A stretch of 41,837 nucleotides of DNA from an uncultured Lachnospiraceae bacterium (GTDB taxonomy: Bacteria > Bacillota > Clostridia > Lachnospirales > Lachnospiraceae): positions 1 through 41,837 of the forward strand of contig CANQYY010000016.1 of the NCBI GenBank assembly GCA_947628225.1. The letters are read 5' to 3'. Each line of letters starts with the position of its first letter. Position 1 is the first letter of the stretch. The translations under genes and the position numbers were made by a program. The notes under the pieces are model-generated. The model saw only the letters and a list, made by a program, of their open reading frames with translations. It did no database searches and was not told where the DNA came from. Below are positions 22,746-31,863 of this stretch, piece after piece.

Positions 22746-24962
22746 ATGAGTCGGTTATTTTATAATATGCCCGCGGGAGGAGAATGGGAGAGAGCGCTGC
22801 CTGTGGGAAATGGGAAGCTGGGGGCGATGATTTTTGGCGAGCCGGATGCAGAACATTTCCAGTTAAACGAGGATTCTCTATGGCATGGCGGGAAGGCGGA
22901 CAGGGTAAATCCCGATGCGAAACGGAATCTTCCAATCATACGCGAGCTTATTTTTAAGGGGAAAATACAGGAGGCAGAACGCCTGTTAAAATATTCTTTT
23001 ACCGGAACTCCGCAGAGTGAGCGCTGTTATCAGACTCTGGGGGATATGTATTTGGATTTAATGGATACGGTGACAGAGCTCGCCGGATATGAGAGAGAGC
23101 TGGATTTGGAAACCGCAGTCCACAGGGTAAGGGTAAAAGATAAAGTGAGTGGCATCACTTATACAAGGGAAACCTTTGCCGCGAAGGAAGAAAATGTTAT
23201 AGTGACCCGTCTTAGCGCGGACCGCCCCGCCAGTGTTTCCGTGGGGGCGATGATTAGCAGAAAATGTTTTTATAATCGGGCATGGCATGATTCGGATGCC
23301 GCTTATTTTTCCGGAAATACCGGTGACGGCGGGGTAAATTTCTGCGCCGGCATTCGGATGAAGGCGGAGGGAGCCGGAGTGGAAACCCTGGGAGAGCATG
23401 TGATAACCCGTCTGGCAGATACCGTTACTATTTTTGTTACGGCGGCTACTACTTTCCGGGAAAAAAATCCGGAAGAGGCGGTAAAAAAATGTCTTAGCAG
23501 GGCTTCGCAGCAAGACTATGAGGAAATGAAAAGGCGTCATATAGAGGAATACCGGCATTATTTTCAAACCTGCCGATTGAAGCTGGATTACAATAGGCAG
23601 AAGGAATTCATACCCACCGACAGGCGTCTGGCGGCAGAGGATATAGATAACGGACTTATCAATACTTATTTTGATTATGGACGGTACCTGCTTATTTCCT
23701 GCAGCCGCCCGGATTCTCTCCCCGCTAATCTGCAGGGGATATGGAACGACAGCCTGAATCCGCCGTGGGGCTCTAAATACACCATTAATATTAACACCCA
23801 GATGAATTACTGGCCGGCAGAAAGCCTGGGGCTTTCGGAGTGCCAGCGGCCCCTTTTTGATTTATTAAAAAGGATGGCGGAGAATGGGAAAGAAACGGCA
23901 GAAAAAATGTATGGCTGCCGGGGGTTTGCCGCGCATCATAATACCGATATCTGGGCGGATACGGCGCCGCAGGATATGTATATTCCGGCAACCTACTGGG
24001 TTATGGGAGGAGCGTGGCTCTGCACTCATATTTGGGAGCATTATGCATATACCGGGGATATGGATTTTTTGAAAGAAATGTATCCGGTCGTAAAAGAGGC
24101 GGCGCTTTTCTTTGTAGATTTTTTAGTGGAGCATAAAGGATATTATGTGACCTGCCCGTCGGTTTCCCCGGAGAATACTTATATTCTGCCGGATGGGACA
24201 AGGGGCTGTTACAGTTTTGGCGTAACGATGGACAATGAAATTCTGCGGGATTTGTTTTGTCAGTTTTTGCAGGCGGCAGAGCTTTTACAGGAAAAGGATG
24301 TTGATTTTCTTGCTCAGGTCCGCAATCGTTTGGAGAAGCTGCCGCCAATGAAAATCGGGACAAAGGGGCAGCTGCTGGAGTGGATAGAAGAATACGGCGA
24401 GGCAGAACCGGGGCATCGCCATATTTCGCATCTTTATGGTCTGTTTCCCTCCACTCAGATTATGGTGGATAAAACCCCGGAGCTTGCTGAGGCGGCCAGA
24501 GTTACTCTTGCCCTGCGCCTCCAAAACGGGGGAGGGCATACCGGCTGGAGCCGGGCATGGATCATTAATCTGTACGCCAGGCTATGGGAAAAGGAGAGCG
24601 CCTATCAAAATCTCATAGCCCTGCTAAAAAAATCTACGCTGCCCAATTTGTTAGATACCCATCCGCCTTTTCAGATTGACGGGAACTTTGGCGCCGTAGC
24701 AGCCATAGGTGAAATGCTGCTGCAATCCAACGGCGGGAGGACGGTAATTTTACCGGCGCTCCCGAAGGAATGGGACAAGGGCGAAATTACGGGAATCCGG
24801 GGACGGGGAGGAGTCCGGTATGATTTTTCATGGGAAAACGGAGAGATAACGGAACTTACTGCCGAGGCAATGTGCAATGTGGAAAATCTGAAGCTGGTAA
24901 TAAATGGAAAGGAAAGGAGCTTTTCCCTGAAAAAAGGAGAGAGCTATCGCTATAAAAAGTGA
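22746..24962 (+). CDS. Glycoside hydrolase family 95 (1,2-alpha-L-fucosidase type)
   Basis: A 738-residue GH95 enzyme with the usual layout: N-terminal beta-sandwich (AGGEWERALPVGNGKLGAMI, LNEDSLWHGG), (alpha/alpha)6 catalytic barrel and C-terminal beta domain. The catalytic set known from Bifidobacterium AfcA can be placed: Asn348 and Asn350 in NINTQMNYWPAE, Glu476 in SVSPENTY, and Asp645 in QIDGNFGA. It would release terminal fucose, probably alpha-1,2 linked, from host glycans or milk oligosaccharides; some GH95 act on L-galactose. No signal peptide is present, so the substrate must be imported. No transporter or fucose pathway is adjacent. AAAAAGGAGG precedes the ATG. Confidence 0.9.
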   Translation: MSRLFYNMPAGGEWERALPVGNGKLGAMIFGEPDAEHFQLNEDSLWHGGKADRVNPDAKRNLPIIRELIFKGKIQEAERLLKYSFTGTPQSERCYQTLGDMYLDLMDTVTELAGYERELDLETAVHRVRVKDKVSGITYTRETFAAKEENVIVTRLSADRPASVSVGAMISRKCFYNRAWHDSDAAYFSGNTGDGGVNFCAGIRMKAEGAGVETLGEHVITRLADTVTIFVTAATTFREKNPEEAVKKCLSRASQQDYEEMKRRHIEEYRHYFQTCRLKLDYNRQKEFIPTDRRLAAEDIDNGLINTYFDYGRYLLISCSRPDSLPANLQGIWNDSLNPPWGSKYTININTQMNYWPAESLGLSECQRPLFDLLKRMAENGKETAEKMYGCRGFAAHHNTDIWADTAPQDMYIPATYWVMGGAWLCTHIWEHYAYTGDMDFLKEMYPVVKEAALFFVDFLVEHKGYYVTCPSVSPENTYILPDGTRGCYSFGVTMDNEILRDLFCQFLQAAELLQEKDVDFLAQVRNRLEKLPPMKIGTKGQLLEWIEEYGEAEPGHRHISHLYGLFPSTQIMVDKTPELAEAARVTLALRLQNGGGHTGWSRAWIINLYARLWEKESAYQNLIALLKKSTLPNLLDTHPPFQIDGNFGAVAAIGEMLLQSNGGRTVILPALPKEWDKGEITGIRGRGGVRYDFSWENGEITELTAEAMCNVENLKLVINGKERSFSLKKGESYRYKK

Positions 24963-24985
24963 CAATCGCGGGAAAAAGGACAGAA

Positions 24986-25017
24986 AAAAACTCTCAGCTA
25001 AAAAGCTGAGAGTTTTT
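24986..25017. terminator. Bidirectional terminator between GH95 gene and pckA
   Basis: AAAAACTCTCAGCT and AGCTGAGAGTTTTT pair perfectly over an AAAA loop. Confidence 0.95.
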
Positions 25018-25036
25018 GGTTTTCAGATATTTACGG

Positions 25037-26728
25037 TTAAGCCAGTTCGTCAACCAGTTTTTTCAATGCAGCCAGCGCTTCCTCCGGCAGCTTGTCATAT
25101 CCGCCCTTATCGGTAGAGAACTTCTCTACGGCGTCTACACGGTTCTGCATTGCATTTTTCAGCGCTTCTTTATAAGAGGCGTCATTCAGATCCGGAACAA
25201 AGCCCTCCCAATCCATGATTTCAATGTCTTCAAAAGGTCCCCACTGCTTGAAGGCGGCTTTGCCCTCTACAATGGCCTCCAGAATACCGAGAGTATCCTT
25301 TGGCTGTACCTTTTTGCCCATAAAGTCGCCGGTATTTACAATATAGCAGTCAACATTCTTTTCCTCTACCAGCTTTTTAAATTTCTCATAGTCATTTACC
25401 AGAGGATACGTTCTGAACGGATTCGCATAAGGAACAATGCGAAGCGCATTCAGGTCAGTGCCGGCGGCTACACGCTCTGCTGTTGAAGTCTTGGTTGCCA
25501 AAGTTGCGCCCATTACGGATGCCAGGGCAGAACCCTTCAGTTTTACAACAGGCGGGATACAGGGGTCTTTCATAATCCAGATAATAGAATTAACCGGAGC
25601 GTCAATTTTATCTACGCGGTTTGGCGACCACAGCTTCGACTTGATAGCGCGTCCGTTACCATTACGGATATCCTCTGTTACTAACTGAACCTTGCCGTCC
25701 TCATCCAGAGTGGCGGAACAGTTCTGGGCAGTTAAAAGATATTTGTTATCCGGACAGCCTGTCGGATAATCTGCTGTCTTATCAAAATAAGTAGGCTCTA
25801 ATGCAATAGAAGCACAGGTGTCCGTGTTAATGATGAAAGCATCGTCATGGAGAACCGTAACACCGTATTTTCCGTCGTGCTTTGCATGGGTCAGGGTAGA
25901 TTTACCGGAACCGGACAGGCCAAATACAGAAGCAACGTATTTGGAGCCGTCAGCCAATGTATATTCCTTCTGTCCACCGTGGCAGGAAGCGTAGCCGTTG
26001 CGGTTTGCAATCGCCCATGCCATAGTCAGCGTACCCTTTTTATGTTCTCCAAAATATTTCATGCCGAGGATAGCGGCACAGTTTTCATCGGTATCAAAAT
26101 AGCACAAAGTCTGATCATCGCTTAAACAGCTATAGTCCACATCCGGACTTGTAGTCGGTTTCCACTGCGGGTCAGAGAAAATATAAATATCCGCTTCTTT
26201 GCCATCGCCAACGGCTTTGGACTCCTTATACATTTTCACATAGCAGTCGGACATATACTGGAAGTTTAACATCCAGTTGTACATAATATTCTCTTCTCCT
26301 TCCGGAATAAGAAGATGGGCTTTCACCATAAATTCCGGATCGAGTCCGACAAATACCTGAGCGTGGTATAATTTTTTGAAACGGGTTTTGTACATAGCGT
26401 CCATAACTACCTTATCCAGTTTCGGAGCATCGACACCCGGCTCTCCTTTAATGCGGCGGGCGGCTGCATAGCGTCCGGTTACGGCGCCGTCGTTAAACAG
26501 CAGTACCCTGGCATCGGAATCCAGTCCGAATTCCTCTCCTCTGTATACCGGCATATCCGTAACAATGGTTCCCGGTGAATTTTTTGCTAAATTATATGCC
26601 TCTTTTAAGGTATTTACTTTTACTACGTTGTTTCCATAGAATCCTGCCTCAATGATAGCGCGGGTTTTGGAAAAACCAACCTTACCGGCGCCAATTTCTT
26701 CCAGTTTGTAATTTGCTTTTGTTGCCAT
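25037..26728 (-). CDS. pckA: Phosphoenolpyruvate carboxykinase (ATP)
   Basis: PckA (563 residues) interconverts oxaloacetate and PEP with ATP/ADP. In anaerobes it often runs toward oxaloacetate during fermentation. The kinase P-loop is FGLSGSGKSTLTHA, with the metal site LHDDAF and the adenine-region NPFRTYPL. RYAAARRIKGE and YFGEHKKGTLTMAW are also recognisable. ATG 26728 has CAGGAGG upstream; the frame is open to 26800 but that sequence is the leader. It is monocistronic with its own promoter and terminator. Confidence 0.93.
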   Translation of the reverse strand: MATKANYKLEEIGAGKVGFSKTRAIIEAGFYGNNVVKVNTLKEAYNLAKNSPGTIVTDMPVYRGEEFGLDSDARVLLFNDGAVTGRYAAARRIKGEPGVDAPKLDKVVMDAMYKTRFKKLYHAQVFVGLDPEFMVKAHLLIPEGEENIMYNWMLNFQYMSDCYVKMYKESKAVGDGKEADIYIFSDPQWKPTTSPDVDYSCLSDDQTLCYFDTDENCAAILGMKYFGEHKKGTLTMAWAIANRNGYASCHGGQKEYTLADGSKYVASVFGLSGSGKSTLTHAKHDGKYGVTVLHDDAFIINTDTCASIALEPTYFDKTADYPTGCPDNKYLLTAQNCSATLDEDGKVQLVTEDIRNGNGRAIKSKLWSPNRVDKIDAPVNSIIWIMKDPCIPPVVKLKGSALASVMGATLATKTSTAERVAAGTDLNALRIVPYANPFRTYPLVNDYEKFKKLVEEKNVDCYIVNTGDFMGKKVQPKDTLGILEAIVEGKAAFKQWGPFEDIEIMDWEGFVPDLNDASYKEALKNAMQNRVDAVEKFSTDKGGYDKLPEEALAALKKLVDELA

Positions 26729-26809
26729 TGAAAAAAACCTCCTGTAATAAAATTTATAAATATCAAAATTACTTAAATCAAAAGTACCCTGTTCAGGCAT
26801 TTTTAATTA

Positions 26810-26838
26810 AGTATAGATTTTTTTCCCTGAAAAGTCAA
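26810..26838 (-). promoter_or_regulatory. Promoter of pckA
   Basis: On the minus strand TTGACT (26838-26833), 17-bp spacer, TATACT (26815-26810), about 80 bp before the ATG. Confidence 0.75.
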
Positions 26839-26853
26839 CGAAAAGATGAAATA

Positions 26854-27627
26854 TTAATAAAAACTGCCCATTCCGCCAAAGAACAAGTCTTTGATATTAA
26901 AGTTAACATAAATGGTAAACATGATAATAAATAAGACAAAGATAATGACGGCAGTTAGACCGACAACCCAAAATGCCTTATTCACAGAAATCCCAAAACT
27001 CTTCTGTATGGTGATGAAGAGAAGGAGCAGGGCAAAAAATTCGCCGGCGGTAAAAAGAATAATTCCAAAAAGGGCATGGAGCATGGTAAACAAAATCGCC
27101 ACAACTGTCAGCGGTATGGTAATAAAACAGCGGTTTCCGATAACAGCCAGCGCGGATTTGGCAGTCAGTTTGCCCTTAAACGCCTTGCCAAAGCATAAAT
27201 ACAGTCCGAGCATGGCAGCGGAAAGAAGCAGGGAACAAATAACGGTAAAGAAAAAGAGGATGGCAAGATCTCCGCCCCGGAATGAAAAAACGGCAAAGCC
27301 GATACCGACGGTAGCCAGAGAAAAGAGGCCGGACAAAACAGCTTGGGCGGCAATAAGAAGGATTGCCATCAGCCAGTTTTCCTCTTTTCCCAACGTCGCA
27401 GCCGCTTCTTCCGGATTTTTAAATATGGTTTTCACAGCGGTCAGGAGATTTTGAAGTCCCGCTTTTAATGCTGCGGTGCTCTGTCCCGGCGCTTTTGGCG
27501 GAACCGGAGCCTGTGGCTGCGGTTGTGCTTCAGCCTGTGGCTGCGGCTGATTTGCCTCCTCCCGGGCGCAGTTACATACTTCGCCTTCCTTTAGCGGGCG
27601 TCCGCAATTTGTACAAAAGTTTCCCAT
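26854..27627 (-). CDS. Zinc-ribbon membrane protein (Yip1-like topology)
   Basis: A 257-residue protein. The N-terminus is a zinc ribbon with Cys at 5, 8, 18 and 20 (FCTNCGRPLKEGEVCNC; the second pair is CxC rather than CxxC). A Pro/Gln/Ala-rich linker follows (about 25-50). Then a short cytosolic part (KTIFKNPEEAAATLGKEENW) leads into five or so membrane helices, resembling Yip1-type proteins. GGAGG precedes ATG 27627. It follows the TcaA-like gene by 40 nt on the same strand. Zinc-ribbon plus membrane architectures often accompany TcaA/YvbJ proteins, so the pair may act together in the envelope. No enzymatic motif is seen. Confidence 0.7.
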   Translation of the reverse strand: MGNFCTNCGRPLKEGEVCNCAREEANQPQPQAEAQPQPQAPVPPKAPGQSTAALKAGLQNLLTAVKTIFKNPEEAAATLGKEENWLMAILLIAAQAVLSGLFSLATVGIGFAVFSFRGGDLAILFFFTVICSLLLSAAMLGLYLCFGKAFKGKLTAKSALAVIGNRCFITIPLTVVAILFTMLHALFGIILFTAGEFFALLLLFITIQKSFGISVNKAFWVVGLTAVIIFVLFIIMFTIYVNFNIKDLFFGGMGSFY

Positions 27628-27667
27628 AGGGTTTCCTCCATTCTGCTGCCGGCAGGACAGCATTTGA

Positions 27668-28858
27668 TTAATATTTTATATAGTATATACAGGTATCCAG
27701 CGCCGTCGTGCCAAAAACAGACCAGACTCCATTTTTATAATGGAAGGTCGTTGTAAATTGGGAACTGCCGGAGGTAGATTTGCTCTGGCCTGCCGCAGTT
27801 TCATTTCCCGGCAGAGTTTCCCTGACAACAACGCTATCTGCCGTATAATCCATATCAGAAGTTACTTTTACTGCATAGCACCCATCTTCCGCATAGGTAA
27901 CAGAAGCCTTCGCCTGAAAGTCTGAAAAGGATACTCTCGTCAGATGAGTGGCGGATTTTATATGGTTGGTTACCAGGGTGTTATATGCCTGGGAAAGCCG
28001 TTCCTGTTCGGAAGTTTCAAACGCATATTCCCCGGCAATTTTTTCAAAGGGTTTTTCCCCGAGGGCATTTTTATAAATAGAGCGGATCAGTTTTTCCGTT
28101 TTTTTCAAAAGATTCTTTTCCGTTGCCTCCGTAATAGAGAGCAGGCTGGGGGTTATGGTATAAATATTTTGACTGCTGTAATCTCCGCTTTTCAGATAAA
28201 AGGAGGTGGAATAGTCCTGAAAGTCCTTCATGGAAACCCGGATAGTATGAGTGCCGGTAAACATATCTCCCAGAGAATAAAGAAAAAGGTTCTCGTTTTT
28301 TCCATCCGGCACATGGGGGGAGTTACCGGTCACTTCCTTTCCGTCCATATAGACAGTGGCTCCGGCGGGGGCGCCAAGAGTGCAGTTTCTGGCTAACAAT
28401 TCAGAGGTGTCGATTTCCCATTTATCAAATAAAAAGTAGCGTTTTTCCGAAGATTTTTTCAGGGTGAGGGTTTGATTGAAAGCATCGCCCCGGCTGTTAT
28501 TACCGTACTGGATGCCATAGGGAATGGTATCCGGGCTGGATGTTTCGTATTGTACCAGACTATAAGAGGTAAGGGTGCTGTATTTATAAAGCTCTTCCAG
28601 AGAAGCCCGCAGTGTTTCCGGTGTAGTAAAAGCGCCCTCCGTAAATTTCAGTTCCTGAAAAAGAGCGGAGGTATCCTTTGAGAGAAAGGTTTCTACATAC
28701 TGCTGTACGATATGATTGGGGTTGCTCTGCTGTTTCATGTAGACATAAAAAACGGAAAAGGCAATAACCAGTAAAAAAACAAGAACGATAATCCACTTTA
28801 CAAAAAGCGGTATAGTACGATTTTTCTTTTTAGTTTTCTTTGTCAGGTTTTCGGTCAT
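27668..28858 (-). CDS. TcaA/YvbJ-like membrane-anchored extracellular protein
   Basis: A 396-residue protein: basic cytosolic tail (TKKTKKKNR), one membrane helix (about 17-40), then a large extracellular part. The first domain (about 45-150) looks like a TcaA-type helical/NTF2-like module (VQQYVETFLSKDTSALFQEL). The middle has a PEGA-like beta domain (GAPAGATVYMDGKEVTG, THTIRVSMKDFQDY). The C-terminal 130 residues resemble a second NTF2-like domain ending in HYKNGVWSVFG. TcaA proteins in staphylococci influence glycopeptide susceptibility and wall stress. Here the zinc ribbon usual at the N-terminus is missing but is found in the next gene. Family call moderate. Confidence 0.6.
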   Translation of the reverse strand: MTENLTKKTKKKNRTIPLFVKWIIVLVFLLVIAFSVFYVYMKQQSNPNHIVQQYVETFLSKDTSALFQELKFTEGAFTTPETLRASLEELYKYSTLTSYSLVQYETSSPDTIPYGIQYGNNSRGDAFNQTLTLKKSSEKRYFLFDKWEIDTSELLARNCTLGAPAGATVYMDGKEVTGNSPHVPDGKNENLFLYSLGDMFTGTHTIRVSMKDFQDYSTSFYLKSGDYSSQNIYTITPSLLSITEATEKNLLKKTEKLIRSIYKNALGEKPFEKIAGEYAFETSEQERLSQAYNTLVTNHIKSATHLTRVSFSDFQAKASVTYAEDGCYAVKVTSDMDYTADSVVVRETLPGNETAAGQSKSTSGSSQFTTTFHYKNGVWSVFGTTALDTCIYYIKY

Positions 28859-28931
28859 ATTTCTCTACCAAATCCTTTCTCCTGCCCGATTCTGCAAGAT
28901 ATTAATATAAAAAGTATAGCAACAAAAAAAG

Positions 28932-30677
28932 TTATTTGCAACCGTTTTGTGCGTACCAGACGGAAATATAATGCGCCAGTATATCAAAGGAGGCAGGCCC
29001 CATATCCAGCACATAGGTGTGGAAGGTTTTTTCCGTAAAATCGGCTCCCAGCTTTTTCTTCATCCTATCCTTCAGCCGGTCAAATTCCACATATCCCACC
29101 GTATATTTTAAATACGAGGCGGGTTCATCCACCACGGCGGAATAGACGGAGGAGGCCGTTTCTGGGCGATAAGAGCCATACTGGTTGAGAAAATTGTTTA
29201 TTTTATTTTCATCCCAGTTTTCATAGTGTACGCCAATATCGCAAAGAGCATACAGGCACAGGGAGGCAATCATATTATTCCGCAGAATGCCGACCTCATC
29301 CCGGGAAATGCCGGTATATTTATAAGAATAAATTTCGGCGTAGGTCGCCCAGCCCTCTGTATATCCGCCGTAATCTAATATGTGGCGCAAAAGAGGAAGT
29401 TTTTTACTGTGCATATAACAGGTCTGGTACAGGTGACCGGGATAACCCTCATGGGCTAACGTGTTAAAAAGGGAAGAACGGTCATATTTTTCGGAGCCGT
29501 TTATATAGATAACATTGTTGGCGCTGTCATCCACGGGAGGCGTCAGATAAAAGGCGGGACTTAAATAGTCTTCCAGAGATTCATCGACATATTTTATTTC
29601 GCAGTTTGTGCCGTCGCATACCGGGAAATCCTCGGTTATCTGCTTTTGCAGGGAGGATAAAATCACATCAGGGGAGGAATACCGGGTGACATAGCTTTGG
29701 CAGGAGGAAAAAAGAGAGGGATCCTTTGCCGCATATTGAAGCAGCGTGTTCTGCGCGGTACGAAGGCGCTCGGTCAGCAGGGTCTGGAGTTCTTCAAGGG
29801 AAAGCGAGGAGCCGGTAGTCCGGCGTACCAGATGACGATAATATTCCTTCCCGTTTGGATATTGGGAGAGAGATCCTTCTTCTCCGGCAAGAGATAATAG
29901 TCTGGTAAGCCCGGCGCACAGATTTTTATATGCCGGCTGCACATAAGTATTTACATAGGTTTTGTTTTGGGCAATGGCCTCCTTTTTTTCCTTTTCCGAC
30001 AAAAAGGAGCAGCCGGTTATTTTTTTCTGAAAGGTAGGAAGTAAAAGGTTTGTGCCGGAATCCGACAAAAATTTATTGCACTGGGCAATGATATTGCGGA
30101 GAGTAGAACGGCAGGGCAATGTCCCGAGGGAACTCTTTTTTTCCTCGACAGAGAGCAGGGAGTCAAAATAGTCCGGGACGGTTTGCAAAAGGGAAAAATA
30201 TTGTGTGAGATCCTTTTTGTCTTCAATCCGGAACTCTGCCAGCAGGACGGGAAGCTGCGCCTGGATTCCGGTGGTCGGGCCGAAGCTTTCCGAGAAGGCA
30301 AGATAATTTTGCCCCTGTATATCTAATTCTAACGTATCCTCTAACGTATCGTAGAGAACCTGCTGCTCGAAGGAAAGAGAATTCTTATCGAATTGTTTCA
30401 GGGCAGCCAGAAGATTTTCAAGGGACAGGGCTTCTTTTTTCAGATCCTCAAAGGAAAAAGAGGAAAATCCTTTAGGCAGGTCGGTAATTCCGTAATTTTC
30501 CGGGTGGGCGAGGGTGTAGCCCAGCGTAAGGGAGTCCGAGCCGGACTGCGAACGGAACAGCTCGTCGGTAAATTCGGTAAAGGCATTATTGGTAGGAGTC
30601 GCTTCGGAAGTGGCGCAGCTGCAGGACGTAAGGAAAACTGAGAGAATAACGGTGGCGATCAGATAACGTATCCGCAT
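28932..30677 (-). CDS. DUF885 family lipoprotein, predicted zinc peptidase
   Basis: A 581-residue lipoprotein. The signal peptide ends in the lipobox LTSC (Cys at about residue 19). The DUF885 family is M32/M3-like: the zinc motif appears as LAHEGYPGHLYQ (HEGYPGH in place of HExxH), with the downstream Glu in YTEGWATYAE. Such proteins are predicted metallopeptidases anchored outside the membrane. ATG 30677 is used because the earlier in-frame ATG (30689) overlaps the GGAGG ribosome site. It is first of three same-strand envelope genes (then TcaA-like, then zinc-ribbon). Substrate is unknown. Confidence 0.82.
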   Translation of the reverse strand: MRIRYLIATVILSVFLTSCSCATSEATPTNNAFTEFTDELFRSQSGSDSLTLGYTLAHPENYGITDLPKGFSSFSFEDLKKEALSLENLLAALKQFDKNSLSFEQQVLYDTLEDTLELDIQGQNYLAFSESFGPTTGIQAQLPVLLAEFRIEDKKDLTQYFSLLQTVPDYFDSLLSVEEKKSSLGTLPCRSTLRNIIAQCNKFLSDSGTNLLLPTFQKKITGCSFLSEKEKKEAIAQNKTYVNTYVQPAYKNLCAGLTRLLSLAGEEGSLSQYPNGKEYYRHLVRRTTGSSLSLEELQTLLTERLRTAQNTLLQYAAKDPSLFSSCQSYVTRYSSPDVILSSLQKQITEDFPVCDGTNCEIKYVDESLEDYLSPAFYLTPPVDDSANNVIYINGSEKYDRSSLFNTLAHEGYPGHLYQTCYMHSKKLPLLRHILDYGGYTEGWATYAEIYSYKYTGISRDEVGILRNNMIASLCLYALCDIGVHYENWDENKINNFLNQYGSYRPETASSVYSAVVDEPASYLKYTVGYVEFDRLKDRMKKKLGADFTEKTFHTYVLDMGPASFDILAHYISVWYAQNGCK

Positions 30678-30697
30678 GGGAACCTCCATTCAGAGTG

Positions 30698-30718
30698 CTG
30701 CGGCATGAATTACCGCAG
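30698..30718 (-). other. Small hairpin in the DUF885 leader
   Basis: CTGCGG (30698-30703) and CCGCAG (30713-30718) form a 6-bp stem in the 5' leader, about 20 nt before the start. It may tune translation; nothing ties it to a known riboswitch. Confidence 0.3.
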
Positions 30719-30826
30719 GTTTTGTTTAAATATACGACAGGAAAAAAATAAATATGATTTTCGCATATTTTTTCAGGGAAATCATAGAATTTAAGGCAGA
30801 CAAAGTGGCAGATAAGGAGGGGTTTT

Positions 30827-31801
30827 GTGGACGATAGGCAGGAACAAACCATAGAAAAATACGGTTTTCAGGTAAAAAACCGTTACCGGGCAAGAGGGGC
30901 GGTGCTTCTTGATACCAACGAGGGTCCCCGTCTGATGCGTGAATACAGTGAAATAAAAAGTCATTTTGCCTTTGAAAATTATATTAAAAACCACTTGATG
31001 GAAAACGGGATCAGCATGACCGACTATGTCATTCCCAACCGGGAGGGGGAACTTGTTACCGAGTGGGAAAGCGGTGAAAAGTATGTGGTTTATCAGTGGT
31101 TTTATGGAGATGAATGTGATTATAAAAGCCGTCAGGGGCTTTTTTTAGCAGGACAGAACCTGGGACGCCTGCACAAAAATCTCAGGCAGCTGGCGCAAAA
31201 AAAAGTGCCGGTTTCCGAATGCCTTTTGGCAAAATATGAGCGCCATAACCGGGAAATGAAACGGGTGTACGGATATATGAAGGAAAAAAAGCGGAAAAAC
31301 GAGTTTGAGTTATTTGCCATGGAATGTTTTCATGGGTTTTTCAGTCAGGCGCAACAGGCAAAGGAAAGACTGGAAAAATCTGATTATTTTCAAAAAAACG
31401 GCCATGAAACGCAGGATGTCTGCCATGGCGAATATAATTATCATAATTTAATTATAACAAAGACGGGTGTGGCAACGACCAATTTTGAACGGGCGGCATT
31501 TGGCATGCAGTTAATGGACCTTGCCTATTTTTTTCGTAAGGTAATGGAAAAAAATAGCTGGAACGCCGAAAAGGGGAAGGTAGTTTTGGAAGCGTACCAG
31601 AGCGAGCTTGGCTTAAAAAAAGAGGAGAAAGAGTTTTTATCTATTGTGCTGGGATATCCGGTAAAATACTGGAAGCTTTTGAATCAGTATATCAATGGCA
31701 AAAAGTCATGGATTTCTAATAAAAATATGGAAAAACTAATCGGTGTGCGGGAACAGGAAAAAGCAAAAAAACATTTTCTGGAATTCATGTCAAAATTGTG
31801 A
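30827..31801 (+). CDS. CotS-like kinase-fold protein, probably a spore coat component
   Basis: A 324-residue protein with the aminoglycoside phosphotransferase/CotS kinase fold. The N-lobe is about 15-90, an LGRLHKNLRQ helix follows, the catalytic loop is QDVCHGEYNYHNLII, and the metal motif position reads TTNFERAAFG. CotS relatives coat spores in Bacillus. The usual HGD aspartate is Glu and the DFD aspartate is Asn, so phosphotransfer is doubtful and this may be a pseudokinase. It starts at GTG 30827 behind AAGGAGG (6-nt spacing). It is followed by a PEGA lipoprotein at 62 nt. Confidence 0.7.
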   Translation: MDDRQEQTIEKYGFQVKNRYRARGAVLLDTNEGPRLMREYSEIKSHFAFENYIKNHLMENGISMTDYVIPNREGELVTEWESGEKYVVYQWFYGDECDYKSRQGLFLAGQNLGRLHKNLRQLAQKKVPVSECLLAKYERHNREMKRVYGYMKEKKRKNEFELFAMECFHGFFSQAQQAKERLEKSDYFQKNGHETQDVCHGEYNYHNLIITKTGVATTNFERAAFGMQLMDLAYFFRKVMEKNSWNAEKGKVVLEAYQSELGLKKEEKEFLSIVLGYPVKYWKLLNQYINGKKSWISNKNMEKLIGVREQEKAKKHFLEFMSKL

Positions 31802-31863
31802 TACAATCAATATACATAGGAAAAAGAAGGAAAGAGTAACAAAGAGAAAATGGCAGGTGGAAA

